Shown in pieces: positions 1 to 12,163 of a DNA stretch of 64,000 bases. This DNA is from Pseudomonas azadiae (lineage in GTDB: Bacteria > Pseudomonadota > Gammaproteobacteria > Pseudomonadales > Pseudomonadaceae), in the NCBI RefSeq assembly GCF_019145355.1, contig NZ_JAHSTY010000001.1, positions 2,914,001-2,978,000 on the forward strand, given 5' to 3'. A program made the translations under genes and the position numbers. The notes under the pieces are model-generated. The model saw only the letters and a list, made by a program, of their open reading frames with translations. It did not search any database and had not been told where the DNA came from. How positions within the stretch are numbered: the first letter of the stretch is position 1; every line of letters starts with the position of its first letter.

Positions 1-61
1 CGGCGCGCCGCTACAATGGCGGCTGTTTTTGCCTCACCGGCTTTCAACTTAGGGGATATCC
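1..61 (+). promoter_or_regulatory. dnaA promoter-proximal region and ribosome binding site
   Basis: The window opens on a 10-bp GC palindrome (CGGCGCGCCG, 1-10) followed by TACAAT at 12-17, a fair sigma-70 -10 element; the -35 element would lie outside the window. AGGGGA at 51-56 is a good Shine-Dalgarno sequence five bases before the GTG start at 62 and decides that start. The main oriC array of DnaA boxes usually lies further upstream in pseudomonads and is not visible here. Confidence 0.5.
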
Positions 62-1573
62 GTGTCAGTGGAACTTTGGCAGCAGTGCGTGGAGCTTTTG
101 CGCGATGAGCTGCCTGCCCAGCAATTCAACACCTGGATCCGTCCACTACAGGTCGAAGCCGAAGGCGACGAGTTGCGTGTCTACGCACCCAATCGTTTTG
201 TTCTCGACTGGGTCAACGAGAAGTACCTGAGCCGCGTTCTCGAATTGCTCGATGAGCACGGCAACGGTCTCGCCCCCGTGCTCTCCTTATTAATAGGCAG
301 CAAACGTAGCTCCGCGCCTCGCGCTGCGCCTAACGCGCCGTTGGCCGCCGCGGCCTCGCAGGCCCAGGCGGCACCGGTCGCCACTGCGACTGCCGCCGCG
401 CCCGCGCCTTCGAAATCCTCGGCGCAAAAAAACGCGCCGCAACATGAAGAGCCGTCTCGCGACAGCTTCGACCCCATGGCAGGCGCCGCCTCCCAGCAAG
501 CGCCGGTTCGCGCTGAACAGCGCACCGTGCAGGTCGAAGGCGCTCTCAAGCACACCAGCTACCTGAACCGCACGTTTACGTTCGAGAACTTCGTCGAAGG
601 TAAATCCAACCAGTTGGCTCGCGCAGCCGCCTGGCAGGTCGCCGATAACCCCAAGCACGGTTACAACCCGCTCTTCCTTTATGGTGGCGTAGGCTTGGGT
701 AAGACCCACTTGATGCACGCGGTGGGCAACCATCTGTTAAAGAAGAACCCGAATGCCAAGGTGGTGTACCTGCACTCGGAGCGTTTCGTGGCTGACATGG
801 TCAAGGCCCTGCAGCTCAATGCCATCAACGAGTTCAAACGGTTCTACCGCTCGGTTGACGCGTTGCTCATCGATGACATCCAGTTCTTCGCCCGCAAGGA
901 ACGTTCGCAGGAAGAGTTTTTCCACACCTTCAACGCCCTGCTCGAAGGCGGCCAACAGGTCATCTTGACCAGTGACCGCTACCCGAAGGAAATCGAAGGC
1001 CTGGAAGAACGCTTGAAGTCGCGCTTTGGCTGGGGCCTGACCGTTGCGGTAGAGCCACCGGAACTCGAGACCCGCGTTGCGATCCTGATGAAAAAAGCCG
1101 ACCAGGCCAAAGTCGATCTGCCCCACGATGCTGCTTTCTTCATCGCTCAACGCATTCGCTCCAACGTGCGTGAGCTGGAGGGGGCGCTCAAGCGGGTCAT
1201 TGCGCACTCGCACTTCATGGGCCGCGACATCACCATCGAGTTGATTCGCGAGTCCCTGAAAGACCTGCTGGCGCTGCAGGACAAACTGGTGAGCGTGGAC
1301 AACATCCAGCGCACCGTGGCCGAGTACTACAAGATCAAGATTTCCGACCTGCTGTCCAAGCGCCGTTCGCGCTCGGTGGCACGTCCCCGTCAGGTAGCCA
1401 TGGCGCTCTCCAAGGAGCTGACCAACCACAGCCTGCCGGAAATCGGCGATGTGTTCGGCGGTCGCGATCACACCACGGTTTTGCACGCCTGCCGCAAGAT
1501 CAATGAACTTAAGGAATCCGACGCGGATATTCGCGAGGACTACAAGAACCTGCTGCGTACACTGACAACGTGA
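62..1573 (+). CDS. dnaA: Chromosomal replication initiator protein DnaA
   Basis: DnaA binds DnaA boxes at oriC, oligomerises with ATP and melts the origin so that DnaB can be loaded. The 503-residue protein has the N-terminal DnaB-interaction domain (about 1-85), a low-complexity Ala/Gln/Pro-rich linker (about 87-150), the AAA+ domain with Walker [10 protein letters not shown] near residue 207 and Walker [10 protein letters not shown] near 268, and the C-terminal DNA-binding domain with the signature [15 protein letters not shown] near 466. The start is GTG with a strong Shine-Dalgarno sequence. The linker is longer than in E. coli DnaA (467 residues), as is usual in Pseudomonas. It is the first gene of the dnaA-dnaN-recF-gyrB cluster, with a 38-bp gap to dnaN. 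Confidence 0.99.
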   Translation: MSVELWQQCVELLRDELPAQQFNTWIRPLQVEAEGDELRVYAPNRFVLDWVNEKYLSRVLELLDEHGNGLAPVLSLLIGSKRSSAPRAAPNAPLAAAASQAQAAPVATATAAAPAPSKSSAQKNAPQHEEPSRDSFDPMAGAASQQAPVRAEQRTVQVEGALKHTSYLNRTFTFENFVEGKSNQLARAAAWQVADNPKHGYNPLFLYGGVGLGKTHLMHAVGNHLLKKNPNAKVVYLHSERFVADMVKALQLNAINEFKRFYRSVDALLIDDIQFFARKERSQEEFFHTFNALLEGGQQVILTSDRYPKEIEGLEERLKSRFGWGLTVAVEPPELETRVAILMKKADQAKVDLPHDAAFFIAQRIRSNVRELEGALKRVIAHSHFMGRDITIELIRESLKDLLALQDKLVSVDNIQRTVAEYYKIKISDLLSKRRSRSVARPRQVAMALSKELTNHSLPEIGDVFGGRDHTTVLHACRKINELKESDADIREDYKNLLRTLTT

Positions 1574-1611
1574 TGACACCAGCGCAGCTTATTAAGGCAA
1601 GGGACTAGACC

Positions 1612-2715
1612 ATGCATTTCACCATTCAACGCGAAGCCCTGTTGAAACCCCTGCAACTGGTCGCAGGCGTCGTCGAGCGCCGACAGACCTTGCCGGTGCT
1701 CTCTAACGTACTGCTGGTGGTAGAAGGCCAGCAGTTGTCCCTGACGGGTACCGACCTGGAAGTCGAGCTGGTTGGCCGTGTGCAATTGGAAGAGCCCGCC
1801 GAACCTGGCGAGATCACCGTGCCGGCACGCAAGCTGATGGACATCTGCAAAAGTCTGCCGAACGATGCGCTGATCGACATCAAGGTTGATGAGGCGAAGT
1901 TGGTGGTCAAGGCTGGTCGCAGCCGCTTTACCCTGTCTACTTTGCCGGCCAACGATTTCCCTACGGTGGAAGAAGGCCCGGGTTCGCTGACGTGCAGCCT
2001 GGAGCAGAGCAAGCTGCGTCGTTTGATCGAGCGCACCAGCTTTGCCATGGCGCAGCAGGACGTGCGTTACTACCTCAACGGCATGCTGCTGGAAGTTTCG
2101 GAAGGCATTATCCGCGCCGTGGCCACCGACGGTCACCGTCTGGCCATGTGCTCGATGCGCGCCGATATCGGCCAGCCGGACCGTCACCAGGTGATCGTGC
2201 CGCGCAAGGGTATTCTCGAACTGGCGCGCCTGCTCACTGAGCCGGAAGGCAACGTCAGCATCGTGTTGGGTCAGCATCATATTCGCGCGACTACCGGTGA
2301 GTTCACCTTCACCTCGAAGTTGGTCGACGGTAAGTTCCCGGATTACGAGCGTGTACTGCCCAAGGGTGGAGACAAGCTGGTGGTCGGTGATCGTCAGGCG
2401 CTGCGTGAAGCGTTCAGCCGTACCGCGATTCTGTCCAACGAAAAGTACCGTGGTATCCGTCTGCAACTGGCCAACGGGCAGCTGAAAATCCAGGCCAACA
2501 ACCCGGAGCAGGAAGAGGCAGAAGAAGAAGTGGGCGTCGACTACAACGGCGGCTCTCTGGAAATCGGCTTCAACGTGAGCTACTTGCTGGATGTGCTGGG
2601 TGTGATGACCACCGAACAGGTTCGCCTGATTCTGTCGGACTCCAACAGCAGCGCCCTGGTGCAGGAATCCGACAACGACGACTCGGCTTACGTTGTTATG
2701 CCGATGCGCCTGTAA
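1612..2715 (+). CDS. dnaN: DNA polymerase III sliding clamp (beta subunit)
   Basis: The beta clamp is a ring-shaped homodimer that tethers DNA polymerase III and many repair factors to DNA. The 367-residue protein begins MHFTIQREALLKPLQ and ends in the conserved ...AYVVMPMRL tail, and its length matches the family (366-367) exactly, covering the three tandem clamp folds. It lies between dnaA and recF on the same strand with short gaps (38 and 20 bp), so it is probably co-transcribed with both. Confidence 0.99.
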   Translation: MHFTIQREALLKPLQLVAGVVERRQTLPVLSNVLLVVEGQQLSLTGTDLEVELVGRVQLEEPAEPGEITVPARKLMDICKSLPNDALIDIKVDEAKLVVKAGRSRFTLSTLPANDFPTVEEGPGSLTCSLEQSKLRRLIERTSFAMAQQDVRYYLNGMLLEVSEGIIRAVATDGHRLAMCSMRADIGQPDRHQVIVPRKGILELARLLTEPEGNVSIVLGQHHIRATTGEFTFTSKLVDGKFPDYERVLPKGGDKLVVGDRQALREAFSRTAILSNEKYRGIRLQLANGQLKIQANNPEQEEAEEEVGVDYNGGSLEIGFNVSYLLDVLGVMTTEQVRLILSDSNSSALVQESDNDDSAYVVMPMRL

Positions 2716-2735
2716 TCATGCTCAGCAGAAGCTAG

Positions 2736-6261
<3,526 letters not shown>

Positions 6262-6283
6262 TCCAGATAGAACGCGGTAAATG

Positions 6284-6315
6284 AAAAAGGCCAACGCTTA
6301 GCGTTGGCCTTTTTT
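6284..6315 (+). terminator. Intrinsic terminator after gyrB
   Basis: A 14-bp perfect stem (AAAAAGGCCAACGC pairing with GCGTTGGCCTTTTT) closes on a three-base TTA loop and runs into a T tract. It lies 22 bp after the gyrB stop. The A-rich left flank means it could also stop transcription from the minus-strand response regulator gene that ends at 6367. Confidence 0.92.
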
Positions 6316-6341
6316 ATTGAGAAAATCAGCGCTCTTTAAAA

Positions 6342-6357
6342 TGCTCCACGTGGAACA
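6342..6357. other. parS-like site, copy 3 (one mismatch)
   Basis: TGCTCCACGTGGAACA differs from the perfect 16-bp parS palindrome at 3787 by one base. It lies in the gyrB-response regulator intergenic gap, so no coding constraint explains it. Three sites spaced over 3.2 kb form a cluster next to the origin. Confidence 0.7.
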
Positions 6358-6366
6358 TCAGCTTTT

Positions 6367-7089
6367 TCAGCCTTGAGACGCGGTCGCCACGCTCTCCAAC
6401 CGATACCCATACCCATAGATCGTCAACAACTGCCAACCTCGATCCGCAGTCAGCCCCAGCTTGTTGCGCAGCCGGTAAATATGCGTATCCAGCGGGCGTG
6501 ACGAGACCATTTCTTCGTGGGTCCAGAACCGCTCGTAAAGATATTCGCGGGACAGCGGCCGAGCCAGGTTGGCAAACAAGCAGCTGGCCAGGCGGTATTC
6601 ACGCTCGGTGAGATTGATCGGTTTACCTGCACGGGTGACGGTCAGTTCAGCATCGTCAAAGGTCAGGTCATTGAAGCTCTGTACTTCCTGAGTAGCTGAC
6701 TTCTGCAGGCCATGTCGACGCAGGACCGCCGTGACCCGTGCTTTCAATTCGTTAGGACGAAAGGGCTTGCTAACGTAATCGTCGGCACCGCTGTTGAGTG
6801 CCGTGACAATATCGCTCTCGGCGTCACGGCTGGTGAGCATGATGACGGCGGGGGGAGACTCCATATGTTCGCGGGTCCAGCGCAGCAGGGCGATGCCAGT
6901 GATATCGGGCAGTTGCCAGTCGAGTATCAACAGGTCGAAGGTTTCCCGGCGCAGTTGGCGCAGCAGGTCTTCGCCGCGCTCGAAGCAATGCAGGGTCCAG
7001 GGCTGTTCGGCGGTGCTGGGGATTTGTCGCAGTGTCTGTTCCACCCGGCGCAGTTCCGCGGGTTCGTCATCCAGTATTGCGACACGCAT
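6367..7089 (-). CDS. OmpR/PhoB-family two-component response regulator
   Basis: A 240-residue response regulator. The receiver domain (about 1-120) has the acidic pair DDE at 7-9, the predicted phospho-acceptor Asp57 in LILDWQLPD, the conserved Thr/Ser in MLTSRDAES and Lys in DDYVSKPF near 106. The C-terminal winged-helix domain has the family motifs LTEREYRLASCLFAN and RPLDTHIYRLRNKLG. It is on the opposite strand to the FecR-domain protein and CHASE2 histidine kinase at 7373-10588, and the distance and orientation suggest that it is the kinase's partner; this is inference from position. Target genes are unknown. Confidence 0.9.
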   Translation of the reverse strand: MRVAILDDEPAELRRVEQTLRQIPSTAEQPWTLHCFERGEDLLRQLRRETFDLLILDWQLPDITGIALLRWTREHMESPPAVIMLTSRDAESDIVTALNSGADDYVSKPFRPNELKARVTAVLRRHGLQKSATQEVQSFNDLTFDDAELTVTRAGKPINLTEREYRLASCLFANLARPLSREYLYERFWTHEEMVSSRPLDTHIYRLRNKLGLTADRGWQLLTIYGYGYRLESVATASQG

Positions 7090-7372
7090 GGGTGGGTCCT
7101 TCCTTTTTGAAGAGTACGGCAGCCGTCGCCGGTTTCGTTATGGGCACGCACTGCGCAGATGCCAGCTGTTGAATCTGAAGAATTGTGCTCAGATCCGTCG
7201 GCCCCTTGGATCTCTCGTTACGCTGAGAATAATGAGCGGTTAACCCACTGAAAATGCTCGATAGCGATGTGGGAAAGATACCGGCTCCCGGCCCTAAGGA
7301 AAAGGATCAAACGACGCATGCGCTGCCGTAAACTCTCGCGTGCTGATACCAGATGTCCTCTTCCCAACCTTG

Positions 7373-8305
7373 ATGAGCACCATGACTCTTTCCCGCAACT
7401 GCTTGTGCCGCGCCCTCCCCTTGTTGTTGATCATGGTGGCCGGCGCTGCGGGTGCTGCCGCCAACGTCCGCTCACCCTATATCGATGCCGACTCCTCGTG
7501 CAGGGCGCAGCCTTTGCCTGCGGTGGTCCAGCATCTCACCGGAGAAGCGTGGAAAATCGATAGAAAGGGCACCGTAACTTCCTTGCGCGATGGCATGACC
7601 ATCGATGAACACGAAGGCGTAAAGACCTCGGCGTCCGCGTTTGTCAGCCTGTTACTGGGTGATGGATCCCGGGTGGTGTTGCCTTCCAGCTCCCAGGTGC
7701 GATTGCAGATGGAGAAGACGCTGTCGATTCCCCAAGTTGTAATCGAACAGGGCCAAGTCGAGGCTTACGTGATCAAGCGCGTCAGTGACCATGACCGCTT
7801 CCAGATCGTGACGCCGGTTGGGGTGCTGGGCGTAAGGGGCACGCACTTTCGAGTGCGCAACGACGCTGAGCAATCGGTGCTTGAAGTGCTCGACGGTCAG
7901 GTAGCCGTTAATCGCGGGATGAAGGCCAAGCCAGCCGCAAGTGAGGTCAAGGTTGACGCCCGGCAAGGTCTGCTCTTCAAGAAACAGGGCGACCTGAAAC
8001 CCGTGACGTTGCTTGCAGCGCCGAAACTTGTGGGGCAGGACGGCCAACAAGGCGATGCGCCCATCTGGAATTTGTACCTGCGGCCTTTGCCCGGCGCGCG
8101 GCGATACCGTGCGCAGGTCGCGGCCGATAAAGCCTTTATGGATATCAAGCAGGAAAACTTTTCCAGCGCGCCGAAAATGAGCTTCACTGGGCTCAAAGCC
8201 TCGTTCTATCACGTACGCTTGTCGGCATACGACGAGAACGGCCTTGAGGGAGAAACCGGGGTCTATGACATCTTCTATCATCCACCCGTTGCCCAGGCGC
8301 GCTGA
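7373..8305 (+). CDS. Secreted FecR-domain protein, probable sensory partner of the CHASE2 kinase
   Basis: The open frame extends to a GTG at 7340, but the ATG at 7373 (or 7382) is preferred because a signal peptide follows directly: basic start, hydrophobic core ALPLLLIMVAGAAGAAA. Mature residues about 80-180 form a FecR domain (VSLLLGDGSRVVLPSSSQVRL, then TPVGVLGVRGTHFRV and VLDGQVAV). The C-terminal 80 residues (LRPLPGARRYRAQVAADKAF...FYHVRLSAYDENGLEG) look like a fibronectin type III-like beta sandwich. There is no membrane anchor or sigma factor/TonB receptor nearby, so this is not a classic FecIRA system. Only three bases separate it from the histidine kinase, so translation is probably coupled. 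Function unknown; a periplasmic ligand-binding or signal-relay role is inferred. Confidence 0.85.
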   Translation: MSTMTLSRNCLCRALPLLLIMVAGAAGAAANVRSPYIDADSSCRAQPLPAVVQHLTGEAWKIDRKGTVTSLRDGMTIDEHEGVKTSASAFVSLLLGDGSRVVLPSSSQVRLQMEKTLSIPQVVIEQGQVEAYVIKRVSDHDRFQIVTPVGVLGVRGTHFRVRNDAEQSVLEVLDGQVAVNRGMKAKPAASEVKVDARQGLLFKKQGDLKPVTLLAAPKLVGQDGQQGDAPIWNLYLRPLPGARRYRAQVAADKAFMDIKQENFSSAPKMSFTGLKASFYHVRLSAYDENGLEGETGVYDIFYHPPVAQAR

Positions 8306-8308
8306 CCG

Positions 8309-10588
8309 ATGATGCTTTGGGGCAAGGCCGAGAAACGTCAACCCACTCATGCCCAACGTCTGTTCCACGGCCTGGTGCGGGAGTGGCTGTGGATCGGTCT
8401 ACTGTTACTGCCCATCACTGCGTACCTGTCGTTGAGCCCTGGCCTGGCCCTGAACAATCCGTTGTATGACAGCCTGCGCCGTCTCACCCCGTTGCCGGTG
8501 GATCCACGTATCCTGTTGGTGACCATTGACGATCCGAGCCTGAAAAAACTTGGCCAGTGGCCGTGGCCGCGTAGCCTGCACGCTGACCTGATAGACCGCC
8601 TGAGCGCTGGGCAACCGGCAAGCATTCTGTTCGATGTCATCTTCAGTGAGCCTGGCGACGCCGCCAATGACAAACGCTTGGCCGAAGCGGTCTGCAACGC
8701 GGGCAATGTGCTGATGCCATTGGTGCGAGAAGGCGCTGCGGACTACAGCCAACCCGCCGCGCAGATGATGCCGTTGCTCAAATGCGCCAAAGGCGTGGGC
8801 CATATCAACGTGGAAGCGGACAATGACGGCGTGGTTCGCAGCCTGTATCTGCGCGAAGGCCCGCCCGATGCGACGGCGGCGCAACTGGCCTGGCTGGCCT
8901 ACGAGATGAGCGGCGAGTTATCCCAAATGCCAGGCGAGCCCCTGCAATCAACTGCCCAGCACTGGCATCGAGAGCACGCTATTCGTATCCCGTTTATCGC
9001 GCCGCATACCCATTTCCCGAGTGTGTCTTACGTCAGCGTACTGCGCGGCGAGGTCCCCCGCGCGCAGCTACGCGGCCGCCTGATTTTAGTCGGGTCGACG
9101 GCTTCCGGGATGGGCGATCGGTTTGTCACGCCGCTCTCCTCCAAAGCCGGCACCACTGCGGGTGTGGAGATCCAGGCCAACGTGCTCAATGGCTTGCTGC
9201 AAGGGCGCAGCATTGTTGATCTGCCGGGCTGGCTTGCGGCGCTGATGGCGACTTCACTGGTCGCATTGCTGCTGGGCCTGCTGCTCTACCGCCCTCGTTA
9301 TGCGCTGTGGATGACGCTGGGCTGCATGGCTGCCGCGTTGCTCGGTTCGTTGGCGCTGTTACGCCTGGGCCACTGGTGGTCGCCTGCGGCCTGCCTGATC
9401 GGTCTGCTGCTCAGTTACCTGATCTGGAACTGGCGTCGCCTCAGTGTGATCCTCGCCTATTTCGGCTGGGAGCTGGCGCGCCTGGATAACGAGCCCAAGG
9501 TCCTGCCCGAGCGCCGCCGCGCACCTGCCAGCAAGGGCGATGTGTTGCAGGCGCGTATATTTGCCTTGGAGCAAGCGGTCAGCCGCACGCGCGATACCCG
9601 CCGCTTCATGGCCGACGGCCTGGAGTGCCTGCCGGTCGCGACGCTGATCACCGACCCCAGGGGCAATATCCTGCTGGCCAATCGTATTGCGCGGGAAGTG
9701 TTCGGCAACGTCCTGGTCAACGAAAACCTGCTGGAGCAACTGGCAGATTTGGGCTACCCGCCGCTGCACAACGGCGTGCGCCCTGCCCTCTCGGTGCTGG
9801 AGCTGGTCGAGTTCCGGGATATCCACAAGCGCAGTCTGCGCATGGAGTTGGCGCCCTTGTTGCCAGCCGAAGGCGACGTCGCGCTCGGCTGGCTGCTGAG
9901 CCTGACGGATCTAAGTAAAGAGCGCGAAGCCCAGCAACATCGCGAGACGATGTTGCGGTTTCTCTCCCATGACCTGCGGGCGCCGCACTCGGCAATCCTG
10001 GCCCTGCTGGACGTGCATGACGGCGATTCCCCGGTATTCGCTCAAATCGAGCAGCAAGTGCGGCGTGCCCTGGGCCTCACCGAATCGTTCGTCCAGTTGG
10101 CGAAGGCGGAGGCCGACGGTTATCAGTTCCAGCCGACCTTGTTCGCCATGTTGGTGATGGACGCCTTCGACCAAGTGGCAGTGCTCGCCCAGCTCAAGGG
10201 GATTCATCTGGTTCATGATTTGGATGAAGCCGACGAGGGCATGGTGTCGGCCGATCAGTCACTGCTCACCCGGGCGCTATTCAATGTGCTGGAGAACGCC
10301 ATCAAGTATTCGTCTTCAGGGACGACCGTCAGGTTGAGGCACAGCACGGCGCAGGGTTGGCTGGAATGTCGTATCAGTGACCAGGGGCCGGGGATTGCCG
10401 CGGCGGACCTGCCGGAACTGTTCAGTCAATACCGTCGCTTCGATTCAGCTCAAGGCAGTGAAGGTTTGGGATTGGGGCTGAGCATGGTCAAGGCCGTGAT
10501 AGAGCGTCACGGTGGCCGCATCGGTTGCGCGAGCGTGGTGGGTAAAGGCACCACCTTCAGCCTGCAGCTGCCCGTACTGGAAGAGTGA
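8309..10588 (+). CDS. CHASE2-PAS sensor histidine kinase
   Basis: A 759-residue membrane sensor kinase. One N-terminal membrane segment (about 29-50) leads into a periplasmic CHASE2 domain (about 55-295, with the typical VDPRILLVTIDDPSLKKLGQWPWPR start and LILVGSTASGMGD end). Three membrane helices follow between about 305 and 375, then a PAS-like domain (about 430-530), HisKA with phospho-acceptor His in FLSHDLRAPHSAIL (about residue 554), and HATPase_c with N box LFNVLENAIKYS, G1 DQGPGI and G2 GLGLGLSMV. It follows the FecR-domain gene by 3 bp and is closed by a terminator at 10614. CHASE2 ligands are unknown in general. The H box carries the HDLRAP variant rather than HELRTP. Confidence 0.92.
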   Translation: MMLWGKAEKRQPTHAQRLFHGLVREWLWIGLLLLPITAYLSLSPGLALNNPLYDSLRRLTPLPVDPRILLVTIDDPSLKKLGQWPWPRSLHADLIDRLSAGQPASILFDVIFSEPGDAANDKRLAEAVCNAGNVLMPLVREGAADYSQPAAQMMPLLKCAKGVGHINVEADNDGVVRSLYLREGPPDATAAQLAWLAYEMSGELSQMPGEPLQSTAQHWHREHAIRIPFIAPHTHFPSVSYVSVLRGEVPRAQLRGRLILVGSTASGMGDRFVTPLSSKAGTTAGVEIQANVLNGLLQGRSIVDLPGWLAALMATSLVALLLGLLLYRPRYALWMTLGCMAAALLGSLALLRLGHWWSPAACLIGLLLSYLIWNWRRLSVILAYFGWELARLDNEPKVLPERRRAPASKGDVLQARIFALEQAVSRTRDTRRFMADGLECLPVATLITDPRGNILLANRIAREVFGNVLVNENLLEQLADLGYPPLHNGVRPALSVLELVEFRDIHKRSLRMELAPLLPAEGDVALGWLLSLTDLSKEREAQQHRETMLRFLSHDLRAPHSAILALLDVHDGDSPVFAQIEQQVRRALGLTESFVQLAKAEADGYQFQPTLFAMLVMDAFDQVAVLAQLKGIHLVHDLDEADEGMVSADQSLLTRALFNVLENAIKYSSSGTTVRLRHSTAQGWLECRISDQGPGIAAADLPELFSQYRRFDSAQGSEGLGLGLSMVKAVIERHGGRIGCASVVGKGTTFSLQLPVLEE

Positions 10589-10613
10589 AAAACCGACGTT
10601 TGTGCTGTGCATG

Positions 10614-10640
10614 AAAAACCGGTCGCAAGGACCGGTTTTT
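10614..10640 (+). terminator. Intrinsic terminator after the CHASE2 kinase gene
   Basis: AAAAACCGGTC pairs with GACCGGTTTTT around a five-base GCAAG loop and ends in a T run. It lies 25 bp past the kinase stop codon and should end the FecR-kinase transcript. Confidence 0.9.
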
Positions 10641-10657
10641 GTCATCCCGTAAAAAAC

Positions 10658-10766
10658 TTATGCACCTTTTTCGTAATTTTATGACCTCTGGAAATATGTA
10701 TGTAAATCAGCTTCTTATGCAGCAAAAAAGGCGATTCGCCAACATACCGTGCACAGGTTATCCACA
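10658..10766. other. AT-rich spacer with three DnaA-box-like sequences
   Basis: This spacer, which is unusually AT-rich for the window, holds TTATGCACC (10658-10666), TTATGCAGC (10715-10723) and the consensus DnaA box TTATCCACA (10758-10766), all on the plus strand. The first two each differ from TTATNCACA by one base. The spacer separates the convergent kinase and plsC genes, so promoters are not expected. A DnaA-titration or origin-accessory role is possible but unproven. Confidence 0.45.
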
Positions 10767-10771
10767 GATCC

Positions 10772-11542
10772 TCAAATCACCGGCGTGTCGACCACGACCG
10801 GCTCCGGCGGCAACGAACCCATGGCCCGCTGCTGCGCTTGATTCCATGCCTGGGCACGGTCATTCAGCGCTGCAATTGCGCGGGGTCCTTCCCCTTCGGC
10901 GTACATGGGTTCGCCAATCACCACTGTGATGGTACCCGCGCGTTTCGCCCAGCCGGTCTTTGGCCAGAACTTGCCGGCATTGTGGGCAATCGGCAGCACC
11001 GGCAAGTTGGCGTTGACTGCCAGGGCGGTACCGCCGCGTGAGAACTTGCCCACCGTGCCGTAAGGAACCCGCGTGCCCTCGGGGAAGATCAGCACCCAAA
11101 CGCCGTCCTTGAGCAGCTCGTCGCCCTTCTTGGCGACGTGCTTGAGCGCTGCCTTGGGGTTATCACGGTCGATGGCGATCGGACGCAACATCGCCATGGC
11201 CCAGCCGAAGAACGGCACGTACAGCAACTCACGCTTGAGCACCTGGCTCAACGGCGAGAAGTACGCCGACAAAAAGAACGTCTCCCAGGTGCTCTGGTGG
11301 TTCGACAGAATGACGCAGGGTTGCTTCGGGACGTTTTCCGCGCCCTTGATCTCGAAGCGAATACCCAGGAATACCTTGGACAGCCACAACGCGCAGCGGC
11401 ACCAATAGACGTTGATAAAGCGATAGCGCGCCTTGAACGGCAGGAACGGCGCAATAAAAAAGCTCAGGGTGCACCAGAGAAAGGAACTGGTGCCCAGCAG
11501 CAGGTAAAAGAAAAAGGTTCTGATGGCCTGCAAAATCGACAT
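10772..11542 (-). CDS. plsC: 1-acyl-sn-glycerol-3-phosphate acyltransferase
   Basis: PlsC adds the second acyl chain to lysophosphatidate to make phosphatidate, at the inner face of the cytoplasmic membrane. The frame is open further upstream, but ATG at 11542 (MSILQAIRTFFFYLLLG) gives the normal 256-residue length and places the N-terminal membrane segment first. The acyltransferase block I reads NHQSTWE, with Glu where many homologues have Asp in HX4D, a variant common in proteobacterial members; block III is FPEGTRVP. It follows gmhB by 82 bp on the same strand. Confidence 0.93.
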   Translation of the reverse strand: MSILQAIRTFFFYLLLGTSSFLWCTLSFFIAPFLPFKARYRFINVYWCRCALWLSKVFLGIRFEIKGAENVPKQPCVILSNHQSTWETFFLSAYFSPLSQVLKRELLYVPFFGWAMAMLRPIAIDRDNPKAALKHVAKKGDELLKDGVWVLIFPEGTRVPYGTVGKFSRGGTALAVNANLPVLPIAHNAGKFWPKTGWAKRAGTITVVIGEPMYAEGEGPRAIAALNDRAQAWNQAQQRAMGSLPPEPVVVDTPVI

Positions 11543-11624
11543 GGCGGCATTTACCGTTGCGGGACAAGGCCCGCCTGTTAAAAGCGCACTCCCGAACAAT
11601 CCTTGGTCAGGAAGTCGAGGGCGG

Positions 11625-12161
11625 CTAGTTGTTGATAAGTTCTGCGGCAACAGCCGCCAGATCGTCAAAAATCAAGGTGCCTACCGGCAGGTTTTTCACC
11701 TGGGTCTTTTCGCCTTTCCCGGTCTTAACCAAAACTGGCTGACAGTCGACGGCTTTGGCCGCCTCCAGGTCACCGAGGCTGTCCCCGACGAACCATATCC
11801 CAGCCAAGGGCACCTTGTAATGTTCTGCAATGATTTTCAGCATGCCTGGCTTGGGTTTGCGGCAATCGCAGCCGTCATCCGGCCCGTGAGGGCAATACAC
11901 CACCAGCCCGACTTCACCGCCCTGCTCGGCCACCAACGTGCGCATGCGCGCGTGCATGGCGTCCAGGGTTGCGATGTCGTAGTAGCCACGGGCGATGCCG
12001 GACTGGTTGGTGGCGATGGCCACCGTCCAGCCCGCCTTGCTCAACTGCGCGATGGCCTCGATCGAACCGGGCAACGGAATCCATTCCGCCATCGACTTGA
12101 TGTAAGCGTCGGAGTCGTAATTGATCACCCCGTCCCGATCGAGAATCAGCAGTTTCAGCAT
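11625..12161 (-). CDS. gmhB: D-glycero-beta-D-manno-heptose-1,7-bisphosphate 7-phosphatase
   Basis: GmhB removes the 7-phosphate in the ADP-heptose branch that supplies the LPS inner core. The 178-residue HAD-family protein starts MLKLLILDRDGVINYDSD with the nucleophile/acid pair DRD at 8-10, and has the family's zinc-binding loop (CPHGPDDGCDCRKPKPG) near residues 105-120 and the C-terminal FVGDSLGDLEAA metal motif. Its start lies 2 bp after the glyS stop, so it belongs to the glyQ-glyS-gmhB-plsC run. Confidence 0.94.
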   Translation of the reverse strand: MLKLLILDRDGVINYDSDAYIKSMAEWIPLPGSIEAIAQLSKAGWTVAIATNQSGIARGYYDIATLDAMHARMRTLVAEQGGEVGLVVYCPHGPDDGCDCRKPKPGMLKIIAEHYKVPLAGIWFVGDSLGDLEAAKAVDCQPVLVKTGKGEKTQVKNLPVGTLIFDDLAAVAAELINN

Positions 12162-12163
12162 GC

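Noticed and set aside
11541..11668. N-terminal extension of PlsC to 11668
   Set aside because: The extra 42 residues are not hydrophobic or conserved in character, and the internal ATG at 11542 starts directly at the membrane segment and gives the family length.
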